NCBI GenBank assembly: GCA_029379385.1
Contig: CM055608.1
Span: 33,649,048 to 33,713,047 of the forward strand
Length of the DNA: 64,000 nucleotides
Source of the DNA: Quillaja saponaria
Taxonomy: Eukaryota; Streptophyta; Magnoliopsida; Fabales; Quillajaceae
Direction: 5' to 3'
Under the pieces are notes generated by a model that was given only the letters and a program-made list of their open reading frames with translations, was not told the origin of the DNA and did no database searches. The first letter of the stretch is position 1. Each line of letters begins with the position of its first letter. Both the position numbers and the translations under genes were made by a program. This document shows, in pieces, positions 1-12,700 of the stretch.

Positions 1-1242
1 ACGTAAATTTATTTCCAACAAACAATATAATGTGAATGTTTATAATTTTAGCAACATATAATAATATTTTATTTTTAAATCATTATTAATTAAATAACAA
101 TCACTGCATTTTTGCGATGAGTGTTTTTTGTTTATGTTAAAAATAATGAATTTTCTTATAATAGATTTTTTTTATCTTATAAATTTACATATAATTTTTC
201 TATTATTAGGACACGTTAAAGTGATATATTTTATTTTTCGTATGATTGTCCTAAAAATATTTATTAAAATATAATAAATATGACTTTTGACAATTAAATT
301 TTACAAAAATAATAATTTATGTATTAAATAATATTAAAATTATAGTTAATTTTCATTATAAATATTATAAACTTTCTATTTATTATAATCTTAATGAGTT
401 TTTTTAGATTTATAGTTTAAAAAAATTATTTAAAAAAGATAGCTAATATGTTATGATTTTAAGTCTTTAAATGTTGATCATTAATGTGAATATAAATTCC
501 TGAATCAGAGTAAATGTTAAAAGATTTTTCTAACGGGTGCCCTTAGTCCCTTGTTAAGTTATATTAAATATGAATTTGGAAAATTGAAATTTTTTTAAAA
601 ATAATAATTTATGTATTAAAAAATATTGAAACTATAATCAATTACCATAATAAATATTATAAAAATTTAGTTATTAAAAAAAATTAATGTTAAGAATTAA
701 ATATTTTTTAAAAATTGTATTTAATATAGTAATTCATCATATTTTTAAGGACAAATAAAGAATTTGTTATTTTTAATGTGAATTATTATATTTATTGCAC
801 TTTGAACCAATATTATTTAAACAATAAACACCAAAGTTTCCACTGAAATAGTTGAAAAAATAAAATAAAAAATAAAAAAGGAATTTAAATAACAGACATC
901 CTTATGGGTTCCGAACCGACAAACCCTGCCCATTAAATTTGATTGTAGGCATAATTAACATTCCCTGTAAGTATCCGAACCCACAAATTTTGGGGATTAT
1001 AAATCTGAAATCACCATGATTAACGAAGAACCAAAAGAGCGAGCTTCTTAAACAAGCAGAGAGGGAGCACTGCGTGGGTGGTGGGCCGGAAATTCAGAGA
1101 AGAAGAAGAAGAAGAAGAAGAAGAGGGGCTGAGGGCTTCAGATTTCAATCTTCGAATTCGCTCCGATCTCTTTTTTCCCCTTCATCATATACATAAACAG
1201 CAATCAGTGCAGACTACCATTTTCCGTGATTTGATTTTTGAC
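1..1242. other. AT-rich intergenic DNA and 5' flank of the first F-box gene
   Basis: There is no supportable gene here. The stretch is very AT-rich. A block starting near 262 recurs, diverged, from about 557 (see the repeat entry). Just before the first coding exon, at about 1100-1123, lies a GAA-type trinucleotide run, probably in the 5' leader of the F-box gene. The reading frame of that gene stays open upstream of its ATG to about 1078, but without another ATG. Confidence 0.6.
262..665. repeat. diverged tandem duplication, period about 295 bp
   Basis: The block beginning at 262 (AT-rich, containing the phrase aataataatttatgtatta) is found again, with substitutions, from about 557 to 665. 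Order and spacing of the matching words are kept, so this looks like an old tandem duplication of noncoding DNA and not chance AT-richness. Confidence 0.45.
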
Positions 1243-2743
1243 ATGGCGTCGATGTTTGATTTCATGGTTTTGCCGGAAGGTTGCATAGCAAACATTCTGT
1301 CATTCACCACTCCTCGGGATGCTTGCAGGTTGTCTCTGGTTTCTAAGATTTTCCGATCAGCCGCCGAATCAGACGCCATGTGGGAGCGATTTCTTCCGTC
1401 TGATTATCACTCTATCATTTCCCGATCATCTCCTTCTTTGCTCGATTCATATTCTTCAAAGAAAGACCTCTTTTTCAGACTCTGCGACAACCCCATCATC
1501 CTCGACGACGGTAAAAAGGTAGGTTTTCTCACTTCTATCATCCACGATCATTATTGCTTTTGTTCATCATGATCGCAAACAATTCTCCATATCTGGAATT
1601 AGGAAACTTCAAAGACCTTTTTCTTTTTGGGAATTTCTATGCTCACTTTTATATATATATATATTTTTGGTTACAATATGCTCACTTTTATATTGTCAAT
1701 TAATGTCTTGAGCTATGTGGAAGACAGGCAAAATCTGATATAACCTTGATCAAGGGTTTTATATACACTTACTCTGTGATTTGATCTCACTCTGATTATT
1801 ATTATTTTTTTATGCAATTAACTGTCTGAATTTCACTAAGATGGGAGCTTGGGAGCCTTTAATATAAAATATTTTGCAGCTTACTTACATGGTTTTGTCG
1901 TTGGTAAAGGATGTAATCATTTATCTAGTTGTATAATGCGATTTGTCTCAAATGGAAGCACCCGTTATCCTCAAGTCATGGTTGATCACCATGAGGGTAA
2001 TCCAGAATCATATTTAGCACATTATCTTGTTCTTGGCAATTTTTCAGTGAGTGAATAACTTTTGTGATTGAAATTTACCAGAGCTTTACAATTGGATTAA
2101 ATGGAATGGGACGAAATGTTACATGCTTGCTGCAAATGATCTCTTTATCGAATGGGGGTGAAGATTCCAGGTATTGGGTGTGGCAACCCCTCCCCGAGTC
2201 CAGGTCAGTCCCTATATGTTATTCTATGATCTTGGGTGTTATAGTTCTTTTTCCTACTTCTACGTGGTTGTCAATACTGATGCGAGAGAGCCACTATTAA
2301 ACAGGTTTGCTGAAGTGGCCATGCTTGCTAATGTATGTTGGCTTGAAATCCGCGGTAAGATAAGAATCTCTGTGCTGTCATCAGCCACACGATACGGTGT
2401 TTATCTTGTGTTGAAGATGATTGATGCCTATGGGTTCAACTACCATGCTGCAGAAGTCTCTGTAAGAACTGTAGGAGGTGTTAGTTTTACAAAATCTGTC
2501 TGTTTGGACCCTGACATAGAAAACAGAGTAATAAGTTCTGCAGTTGATTCTCGGAACTTGGTGGAAATGGAACGCCCAAAGGAGAGAAGTGATGGGTGGT
2601 TGGAAATTGAGTTGGGAGAGTTCTCGAGTTTGGGACAAGAAGATGATGAACTGGAAATGTGTCTTAAGGAGGTAGAGGGTGGTAATTGGAAGAGTGGCCT
2701 TACAGTTCAAGGAATTGAGATCAGGCCAAAGGAGGACAATTAA
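1243..2743 (+). CDS. F-box protein, PHLOEM PROTEIN 2-B family (copy 1; scrambled exon 2)
   Basis: Three coding exons: 1243-1518, 2082-2203 and 2305-2743, joined in phases 0 and 2, giving about 278 aa. The F-box is at residues 8-50 (LPEGCIANILSF, DACRLSLVSKIFRSAA), expected to bind SKP1 in an SCF E3 ligase. The PP2 lectin-like domain follows (CWLEIRGKI, the DGWLEIELGEF block, and the C-terminal GLTVQGIEIRPK). Exon 2 should encode the KKCYMLSAR-type segment, but in the frame joining exons 1 and 3 it reads differently. The family-like sequence (TKCYMLAANDLFIEWG) sits in another frame within the same exon and ends in TGA. Small insertions of net +3 nt restore the frame. The gene is tandem with the copy at 5.4-7.5 kb. 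The family is well supported; whether the protein folds is doubtful. Confidence 0.8.
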
Positions 2744-5381
2744 CTTGGCAGTTACTTTTTTGTTTCCTGTTTTTATTGTGTTTCTCTCATGCTTATAGTC
2801 TTGAGTCTAGGTTTTAAAATCTCCCAATCAGGGTTGAAGTATTTCAGCTGGCTTAAAATGTTGAAAGAGTTGTCATTACGTTGTATGGATTGGATTATCT
2901 GAGAATTGTCATCACCACCTATCTATTTATTATGTACCCGGCGTTTTAATCCTATCCTCTTTGTTTTGAAGTGTTCCAATGTTCTTGAACATTAGAGGAA
3001 TACATCTCCCGTCCATAGAAATCCCTTGCACTATGGCTTACATAAGATGTCTATTATGTATCTTGTATTTATCTCGCAGGATTCCAGCTGGTTTATACAT
3101 TAACCTTGTGTTTTCTGTGCAGGAAATTGAGGGATTTTACAGGACTGGTGAATTAAATTTGCTTCCAAAAAGCATGAAAGAACTAAAATACTTGAGATTT
3201 ATTCTCCTCTCAAAGACCACTAACACAATTATTTTAATAGAAAATTACCAAATAAGTATATACACTGAAACCTCTGCCAAGGAAGGAGGTGTGGAATTTT
3301 GAATTGTCTTTGGGATCTGAAGTGAAAAAGTGAAGCATAGGTGAAAAACCTACAGGGATGAATTTGGAAGGGAGTTGTTGGAAGAGAGGATGGGGTTGGG
3401 TGTGTCAGTTTACAGAGGGTTGTGATGGGTTACTACATAACGAGATTGAGTACACTATGCACCTAGATATGGTTAGATCAAAATTCGACTATTTGGAGAC
3501 ATCTTGTTTGATTAAAATTAAATCCAATTTTATTTTAGTTTTTTAATTTGAATCGATATCAGACATGAGTTGATCTCCAAGTGCCACCCCTAAAGCTCTT
3601 TGATAATTTTCCTAAATCCATCTACACAGTCGAAAATATATATCAACCTAAAACACAGAATCATAAATCCTAACCTTCTGTTTTTCGCTTTTTCACATTC
3701 CCGATCCTTCAATTGCTGGACCAAGAGGACAAATGTGAGAGAAGAGGAGCGACGGAGATTTAACTCTACGCATGTGTTACCTCAACCCGACTAAATTTAT
3801 GTTTGAAACCCCTCCAAAGTCCAGCCCCAAAATACCTCTAATACCAGGGATCACAATTTTGACCCGCCCTGGAGTTCCAATATTCCCGATCCACCAAGAC
3901 GGATAACCGGGGAATGGGACGAGTCTTGTCCCGATCCGAAAACATACAATCACGGTTTAGAACATGGATATGATTTACTTATATATGTCCCACCCTGATC
4001 CATTTTGTTTATATATATACATATGCATGAGTAATTTTTGTGAGAGTAAATTCATTCCCGCCTCCACTCCATTCGTATCAAAAATATAAATCAATCTTTA
4101 TGTATGGTAAAAAAAATAAAAAATAATTTGCTTATATTCTAGATGTTTTTAAAAATTGGTTTATACTTTCAAAATTTTAAAATTAATATAATCTAAATTT
4201 CTAATAAAAATTCTTATTTATTATTTATTAATTAATACAATAAGTTAATTATTTCTCTTTTTATTATTAATATCTATTCTAGTTAATTTAAATATTGAAG
4301 CAGTTTACAATAAATTTACCAATACTAATTTGTGACTTTTACTTTATATTATTTTATCAAACACTATTGTTGTAACTTTTAAAAACAGATCTATGAGAGT
4401 CATGAAAATATAATACATTTCAAAAATCAACAACATTACCAAGTCTAAAACTAATTTTACAGTTTATAGTATCATTTTTTCTCACAAAAACGAAGAATAT
4501 AAAAGTGAAGATAAGAAAATGGATGAAAGGAGGGATGCTGGGTTGGAAAGCCAATTTAAAGTTGAAAGCAAACATAAATAAACTGCAAATTTACCTAATC
4601 AGAAAGAAGAACTCTATAACACCACATGCAAACCAAATTGTTGACACATCAGAATTCATAAAGCACTTGAAAGGTATGATAATGGATTCACAATATTAAA
4701 AATTGATTCAGATTTAGCTTGTAATTTAATTTAAAATAGTTTTTACAATTTTCTTGTGTTTATTTATATAAAATCTAAATTCAACATGCCTCATAAATAT
4801 TTAGAGTTTGTTGTGGACACTATATAATATTGCATGTTATAAGTGAATAAAATATAATTATATTATAATCAAATATTATAATCAAATATTATATAAAAAT
4901 AAATTAAATATTTTAAATAATATTTTATCATTCTTATATCATGTGCTATGCTATAAATCAATAATTCATCATTGATCATTTTGCACACACTCAGTCCACT
5001 TGGAAACAAGTCAAAAAATGATAATTATATTAAGTGATAATTTATATAAATATTTATTAAGTGTTCTTGAGTGCAACTTTCGTTCTCTACAAAATTTATT
5101 AAAAAAAAGAAAAAGGGATAACTATACATTTTGATTTGGACAGAACGATGAAGACCATTTTCTTTCCGAAAGGAGAAAAATGAAAATCTAAAATTCAATT
5201 ATTTTTGGCTTTTCCTTTTCTGCTGCTTTATTTCCCATGCGTTTTTACGACCTTTTTTGTGTTGAAGATTCTATTCGGAATCTGTACAGAGATTTTGCTG
5301 TCACAACCAAGACTTAACCGCTAAGCTTTCCTTTCATGTCTTCCTCACTTCCCCTATTAAACTACAACAGCGGAGAAGCTT
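2744..5381. other. intergenic region between the two F-box genes
   Basis: I see no gene of its own. The first few hundred bases are presumably the 3' UTR of copy 1. Short open frames at about 2980-3300 and 3600-3790 have no recognisable motif and no plausible splicing partner. From about 3980 to 5100 the DNA is AT-rich and low in complexity. The last 250 bases are probably the promoter and leader of copy 2. Confidence 0.5.
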
Positions 5382-7481
5382 ATGAGTGAACCCAATAGAG
5401 GCGGCCTGCTGCAGAAGCCGACAAAACGGAACCGTTTTGAAATTTCTGTCAGTCACCCTCAGATGCCTTTAGGTACAGAAATTGACAGTGGTGGTAGAGG
5501 TGGGATTGGATGCAAGGCCTTGGATTTCGATGATTTACCAGAAGTTTGCATAGCCAACGTGCTTTCCTTCACCAGTCCTCGAGATGCGTGCAGATTGTCT
5601 TTGGTCTCAACCACTTTCAGATCAGCTGCCGACTTGGACGCCGTTTGGGATAAGTTTCTGCCACCTGATTACCAGGACATCATTTTCCGATCATCTGCTG
5701 CTTCTGCGCTGTATTTCTCTTCCAAGAAACAACTGTATCTCACTCTCGCCCAGAAGCCCCTCCTCATCGACGATTGTGAATTGGTAAAAATTTAAGCCCA
5801 CTACCTCCTTTAGAATTTGCAAAACTGCTGAGAGCTCTTGGTTTTTTCTCATCCCCAGTGGATTGAAGTTTTAGTTTTGTTTTAATTCAAGTATAATTCC
5901 TACCGTATACCTTATAGTTTCTGATTATCATTTTCGTCCGTGGTGATGGCAGCTCCATTTTTATTTTTATTTTGTAAAAATAGAAATGGGCTATTGTTGA
6001 GTAAAAATGGAATGGCTTTTTATGTTTTCATCTCCCTTTCATACCATTCCTCCCCTGTATCAAGCCTAGCAGAATGTGGGACATATATAGGTTGTACACT
6101 TGTATGATCCTGAAATGTGAAAGAACTTTAGAAATATACTTCCATTATATTGGGGAATTGAGAATATGACGAGAATGGTGGAAAAGAATTCATGTGGATT
6201 GTGGAGATATCAATTAACTAGTTTTGTGATGATAGCGTATAGGCGACCCCAGATTGATATGGGATTAAGGCTTGTTGAGAATTTGCAATAAGAGGAGTAT
6301 ATATGCCGTTGGCTTTATGTTAATAATTCTATTTTTGATGAATTACAACTGATCTTGTAAATAAATACTGAGTCTCATTTGGTCCTTTCTTAATTTCTTC
6401 AATCATTGTTGTGGAATGATATCTCCATCGACACGGCCTTTTGCTTCAGAGTCCAAAATATTAATAATTGTTCCTTTTGGTACTAAAATAATAGATTTTT
6501 TATTTTTTATTTTTTTTTCTGTTTTCCACAAGTGTGGCATGTCAAGGTGAATTAGCATGTCGGCATTAGCTTTTATTCTTCATATTTTGATGTTGTGTTC
6601 TGACTAAGTGTGAATGTTGTCGGAAAGCATTTTTATTTTGCTAGATCTGGTAATGATAACCACATTACACACATTCCATATATTATTATTCCTTGTCAAC
6701 TTCATGTTGTTAATGTGTGTCAATCCATATGAACCAGAGCTTTTTTCTGGATAAATGGTATGGGAAGAAATGTTACATGCTATCTGCAAGGACTCTATCT
6801 ATTGTATGGGCTGATACTCCTAGATATTGGAAATACACCTCGCTTCCTGAAACCAGGTATTCTCACTCTCCTGCCACATGCATTTCCGTTGGGTATCCTC
6901 CGTATTTCTTATGTAAACGGAACATGCGTCTTTCAACTTTCATGTCTTTGATTATATGACTAAGTGGCGTGTGAACTATCAGGTTTGCAGAGGTAGCTGA
7001 ACTTATTAGCGTTTGTTGGCTGGAGATCCGAGGAAGGATAAGCACTTGCATGTTGTCCCCAGAAACATTGTATACAGCCTACCTTGTCTTTAAGCCAACT
7101 ATTAGATCCTATGGGTTTGACTACCAACCTGTTGAGGCTGCTGTCGGACTTGTTGGAGGTGAAAGTCATAATCGGACTATATACTTGGATGCAGAAAAAG
7201 AGCGGAGGCGACACTACCAGAATTTTCCAATGCGAGCTGCGTTATTCAGTCACGCCCGTGTTGTGGATGTGCAAGCACCCATGCCTGGAGAGAGTGTTGA
7301 TGGCCAATATCCAAAGGAGAGGGATGATGGATGGTTGGAGAGTGAATTGGGTGATTTCTTCTACGAAGGAAGAGAAGATGGGGAACTGGAAATGGGTGTT
7401 TCTGAAGTGAAGGGTGGTGGGTGGAAGGGCGGCCTTATTGTTCAAGGGATTGAGATAAGACCCAAGGAGACTATAAAATGA
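5382..7481 (+). CDS. F-box protein, PHLOEM PROTEIN 2-B family (copy 2; intact)
   Basis: Exons 5382-5783, 6738-6856 and 6983-7481 join in phases 0 and 2 to give about 339 aa. An N-terminal extension of roughly 45 residues precedes the F-box (DFDDLPEVCIANVLSF, DACRLSLVSTTFRSAA). The PP2 domain follows: exon 2 carries LDKWYGKKCYMLSARTLSI and ADTPRYWKY, exon 3 carries CWLEIRGRIS, GFDYQPVEA, DGWLESELGDFF and GLIVQGIEIRPK. This family acts as SCF substrate receptors with a lectin-type domain proposed to bind glycans, in the cytosol or nucleus. Exon structure and phases match copy 1, so the two arose by tandem duplication. The first ATG at 5382 was chosen; an in-frame ATG at 5464 would give a protein of more usual length. 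All canonical motifs are present, so this is probably the functional copy. Confidence 0.88.
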
Positions 7482-10400
7482 CTGTCGAGAAGAATTTAAT
7501 TATTCTCTTGTATGTTGCAGTTGCAGCGGGCTTCAATTACAAAGCTAAAAGCATGTCATTGCGTAGCTGCCGAAACTCTGTTCTGGTGCATACTGTTGCA
7601 AGTTTATGGTTTATTTCAGTTTGGTTTGCAATTGTTTCATCGTCTTAATAATATCTATGGCTAGCACCTCATGTTCATGAACATTATTTCCTTATCAAAA
7701 GCATGCACATGACTACGAGTTTTTCTTTGTTTGCTTTTTTTTTGTCATCATATCAATATAAAATGTCTGCTTGAATAGCTTTAGTTCCGGCAACGGAACA
7801 TCTATTGAGCTGCAGAAGATTCTCAGGTTATGTATGACAATGGGACATAATATCACCCACCTTACTACATTGGTTCAGTCTGCAGGTAATTGCGTAAAAA
7901 GTGAAACCCCATTAGATTCCCTGGCTATGGTCTTCGTAATTTGGATTCATTCCATGGTATTCAAGCACTCTTGCACACATCAATTTTACCGATCAGAAAA
8001 CAATGCCCCGACAAGTTGGAGTTACCTCTTAGGCTCCTGCTCTTGAAGAGTTACTGTTTAGAGTTGGAGGATACCATGTTTCTAAAAGTTATTTGGTTGA
8101 AATCCAAAACTCGTTTTAATTCATGAGTTGGAGATAACATATTTCTAAAATTGCAACTACTAATCTATTGCTATTCATCATTTTAAAATGGAAATGATCA
8201 AGGAAAAAAAAGGTAGGAGGGAGTTTATTTCAAGAAAATTTATAGTGCAGGGTTTTACTTGTGGAAAGACAAAAAAAAAAAAAAAAAAAGAGGGGCTCGA
8301 GGTAATTTACTAATTTTATGACAACGAGCCAAATCCACAAAAACGCTATGTCCAGAAAAAAGAAAAAAAAAAAAAAAAAAACCAGAGCAAAAATATAAAA
8401 TAAAAGAAAAAAGGGAAAGAAGAAACCTTGGTATACCGCGGTCCGTTTCGTTTTTCCAATTGCATAAACGAAAGCCTAAGAAGACAACGACGATAAAACC
8501 ACAGCAACAGCAAAATAGCCACTGCCCACCAGGTGCTCCTCCATTATCCATCCCTCTTATTCATTCCCTCACCTAAAAAAAATACTCTTTTATTCCCTCC
8601 TAGCCCTTGTTCTTCTTTCTTCTTCTTGTCTTGTATACCATAACGACGACTCAGTTCGGAGAGAAATTCCGGGATGCCATGATTTTATGTCAAAGTTAGT
8701 GTCTTCCTATATTGGGTGCATTTTCTGTGTTGAAACTCTGGGAAATTTGTTTGGGATTGAGGTGCTTTACCACGCAGGAGAATCCAACCGCATCCTATTA
8801 TAATATTTTTCAATTACTAGATTAAGAAATTGCAATCCCAAGTTGAGGCCATTGGACTCGCATGACTATGATTATTGTCCTGAGCTCCAATTGAGCATCC
8901 GTTTCAGGTGAATTTTTGGGCGAACATTGTTTCTTAGGGACATATGTATATTTGAGGCTTAGCTTAACAATGACATTGTTTCTTTCAGTTCTCATATTCG
9001 AGGAACAGTTTTTTGATTGAATGTGACCAAATATTGTTGGGTTTTAGTTTATAGTCTTGTAGAGACTGACTGATTCCAACTCTAGTTAGTGGTTTGAAAC
9101 ATATAGGCTTCCTAGTGATAAAAACTGGCAGTCACCTAGTACTCAGAGGAAGTCCTTATTACTCTATTTCCAATTTTGTTGACCCATCTCTTAATTCATT
9201 GTAATTAAGAATCCCATAAATGAGATTTTGATTCATCTGCTTGGATAGTACCACATAAGGCTCCTAGTGCTGCCAAGTAACTCAACACAGTGTGTACTAG
9301 AATGCACGCTTCAGATTCAAATGAAATCATTTTGGGCTGCATTAATGGTAACTGACAAAAAGAAAAATCTTTCTCCTACATACTCTTGAGAGATGCAGCT
9401 CCCTCACTTCCTCCGACCCCCTTTTTCTTCTGACAGCTAAACTCATGAGAATAAAATATTGGTATGTGAAGCATTGTTCTGCACTCACTTTGTTTTTGTA
9501 CCTGAAACCGTCATGGCTTATAGAGTATGAAAATGCAATGATTAAGTTACAGTGAATTCTGTGTTGCTTTAGAATGTGATTGTGTAGAGAAAACAAGCAA
9601 CAAAGCAAATCTTGAGTTGATCGTAGCATGTTTCACATATCCACCAGTGGTTTGAACCATGTGAGGCCTCTTAACCTTTTTGGCTATTCAGGTGCAACAG
9701 TATTTCTGAAAACTTTAAATATGATTTTTTTTTTTTTTTTGAGCAAAAATCTAGATTTCCCTTCAACTACAATCTACAGATGGTGATAATTTGTTGTTTC
9801 TAACTCATTTAGATCTGAGATTTATAAGGAAAATTCATAAATCTATGAATGGGTAAGTGGTGCATCTAAGGATTGCACATTTTCTTCCATCGTGGATAGA
9901 CAAATTTAGTTGAGAGAAATTCTGTAGAAGTTTCCAACGTAAGAGTTATCAATCCCTTGGCAGTGTTCTCTATGTCTTACTTTATGTTAAACCTTCCTTG
10001 GCAGTTGTAACATATGGAAACGTTAGTATGGTGGTCAATAAAATTTCAAGTACTTAGTATTTATGCATAATTTGGTCAAGACTTTAGAAGAGGCTGTGAC
10101 CTAATATTCTGTTCGCTGTGAAAAACTAACCTAATTTCAACTCCATTTGGTTCATCCAAAAGAGTGGTCAAGTGAACACTTGGATAATATCTATAATGAA
10201 TAAGTAGGTCTTCTCAAATATAAAAATGTTAGTTGCGAGCAAGAACAATGAAGAAAGGTTCTGATTAATTAGGTGCAAGAGATCATGGTCGCATTTTATA
10301 CTTGAAGTGTCCTCTTTTCTGTTGTTGTTTTATTGTTAAATTGCAGGTCATGCATACTTTAGGTTTATAAGCCATGTTCTCCTAACTAATTTTCAATTAA

Positions 10401-10971
10401 AGAAGAAATTGGCTTGCCATGCTTTTGAATTTCCATCTAAAAATTGCTTTTTCTTCCTTTACAAATGTATTGATGATTGGTATCATTATGCAGAGCCTTA
10501 ATTGACCTTGAAGCATACAAGTTGCATATGCAATAGCCTTTACCTAGAAACAATTCCCTCTCAAACTAAGTTTTGTTTATAAAATTAATTGTCATAGTCT
10601 GAATGGTTTTCCTTTTCTCCTGTAGTTGCTGTAGTTTTTATCCAACCTAATAAATCAATCTACTCAACAAAGTAGAAGTTCCTTTACTTGGAATTCTATT
10701 CTTTCATGGACAAAGACTTCCTTCCCTTTACCACTATTTATGGTTAATGCCGGTATGGCTTTTCCATTTGTTCAGTGATTTTCTCTTATAATTGATTATA
10801 TATAATATCTGTCTTTTTTCTCCTTATTGTTCTGTTGTATATTGCAGATTCCATATCTAATGGAAGATTTTATATAGTGTCTGGTTTGAAGCCTTTCCTT
10901 GGAAGCGATATGCAGCATGATGACAATTGTTAGAATCACATGACATTGGTTTTTCCTTGTTTTGGTGGAAC
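7482..10971. other. 3.5 kb gene-poor stretch; may contain the 5' leader intron of the MUSTANG-like pseudogene
   Basis: No coding exon can be supported. Long A runs lie at about 8271-8290 and 8360-8381. A CT-rich leader-like stretch at 8590-8640 and a good acceptor (attgcag) near 10847 suggest that a noncoding first exon and a long leader intron of the downstream pseudogene occupy about 8.6-10.85 kb. This is inference from sequence texture only. Confidence 0.35.
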
Positions 10972-12700
10972 ATGGCTAATCATTCTTTAGCTTTAGCTGG
11001 TGCTTGTGTTAGTTTAGCAGAACATCCATTAGTCATTGGCTAAGAATTTCCAGATGTGGAAACTTGCAGAAGAACATTGAAGGATATTGCTATAGCTATG
11101 CATTTTGATCTCGTATAGTTAAATCTAATCGCAGTCAGTTTATAGCTAAGTGCTCCAAAGAAGGATGTCCATGGCATGTTCATGTAGCAAAATGTCCTGG
11201 AGTTCCAACTTTTACTATTGGAACTCTACATGGTGAGCATACTTGTCAGGAAGTTTGCAACCTTCATCATCAGCAGGCATCTGTGGGTTGGGTTGCAAGA
11301 TACGTGGAAGCATGTATTCGGGATAATCCACAATACAAACCGAAGGAAATACTGCAACATATCCATGATCAGCATGGGGTTGCTGTTTCGTACATGCAAG
11401 CTTGGCGTGGGAAGGAGCGAAGCATGGCCGCACTTCATGGAACTTTTGAAGAAGGATATTATCTTCTTCCTGCATACTGTGAGCAAATTAGGAAAACAGA
11501 CCCTGGAAGCACTGCATCAGTTGTTGCCACATGGACAAGAAACTTGTATCCAGCGGCTATTGATTTCTTACCGTGCATCAATTTTTGGGTTTATAAATGC
11601 TTGTAGGCCACTTTTAGAACTTGACAAAGCACATCTTAAAGGAAAATAATTGGGTACATTACTTTGCGCTGCAGCTATTGATGCAGATAATGCTTTATTT
11701 CTTTCGGCCATTGCCGTCGTTGATGCCGAAAATGATGAAAATTGGATGTGGTTCATGTCACAATTGCGAAAGCTTTTTGGAGTAAACACCGATAAGATGC
11801 CCAGACTCACGATACTATCTGAAAGACCAAGAGGTATTGGGGAGGCTGTAGAGACATTGTCCAAAAGCTTCTCATGGTTTCTGTTTCCGTTATGTTAGTG
11901 AAAATATCCGTGACACATTTAAGAATACAAAGCTGGTAAATATCTTTTGGAATGCTGTTTATGCCCTTACAGCAGCTGAATTTGAAAGCAAGCTCGCTGA
12001 GATGATAGAAATTTCACAGGATATTATACCATGGTTTCAACACTTTCCTCCCCCACATTGGGCTGTGGCATATTTTGAAGGTGTTCGATATGGTCATTTT
12101 ACTTTGGGGGTGACAGAGTTGTTGTATAACTGGGCTCTTGATTGTCATGAGCTCCCAATAATACAAATGATGGAACATATCCGTCACCAAATGACATCTT
12201 GGTTCAATGATCGCCGAGATATGGACATGATTTGGACGTCCATTCTTGTACCATCTGCTGAGAAGCGGATTTTGGATGCAATTGCAGATGCTCACTGCTA
12301 TCAAGTTCTACGTGCAAATGAAGTTGAGTTTGAGATTGTGTCAACTGAGAGGACAAATATTGTGGATATACGTAGTTGTGTGTGCTCATGCCGGGGATGG
12401 CAGCTGTATGGTTTTGCACTTATTTCTTGCGGGCACAATGCTCATCTATTTGCTGAGCATTGTTTAACATTAGAAAGTTACCTAGTAGCCTACTCACAGA
12501 TGATAAATCCTATTCCAGATAAGAGCCAATGGAAGGAACGGGGGGATGGAGCAGGAGTAGAAGGTGGAGGTGTGATTGATATAAAGATACACCCACCAAA
12601 GATTCGCCGACCACCTGGATGGCCTGAGAAGAAGGTTCTTCGTGTTGAGAATCCTAAGCGCCCAAAAAGAGTGGTTCAATGTGGTCCTTCCATATGTTAG
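10972..12700 (+). pseudogene. decayed MULE-derived transposase-like gene (MUSTANG-like)
   Basis: A single-exon coding relic matching domesticated Mutator-like transposases of the MUSTANG type. In order: DVETCRRTLKDIAIAMHFD near the start; the Cys/His WRKY-GCM1-like zone (KCSKEGCPWHVHVAKC) about 11150-11200; DNPQYKPKEIL and QAWRGKERSMAALHGTFEEGY; the MULE core (ACRPLLELDKAHLKGK, then DENWMWFMSQLRKL); and a C-terminal SWIM-like region. It is broken repeatedly: TAA at 11041-11043, a 1-nt loss near 11112, a frame change near 11530, TAA at 11647-11649, another frame change near 11860, and a truncated C-terminus at 12700. No single frame reads through. No terminal inverted repeats are visible nearby, as expected for a domesticated gene. 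It cannot make a full-length protein. Family assignment is from recalled similarity. Confidence 0.8.

Noticed and set aside
2064..2300. Separate small gene over exon 2 of the first F-box gene
   Set aside because: The open frames here are the shifted frames of the scrambled exon; flanking splice sites fit the F-box model.
4505..4699. 64-codon plus-strand frame with Lys-rich start
   Set aside because: No motif, AT-rich surroundings, no promoter or splice context; consistent with chance.
8255..8551. Minus-strand open frame rich in Phe and Ser
   Set aside because: It is produced by poly-A and poly-T tracts; composition is low-complexity and there is no motif or splice context.
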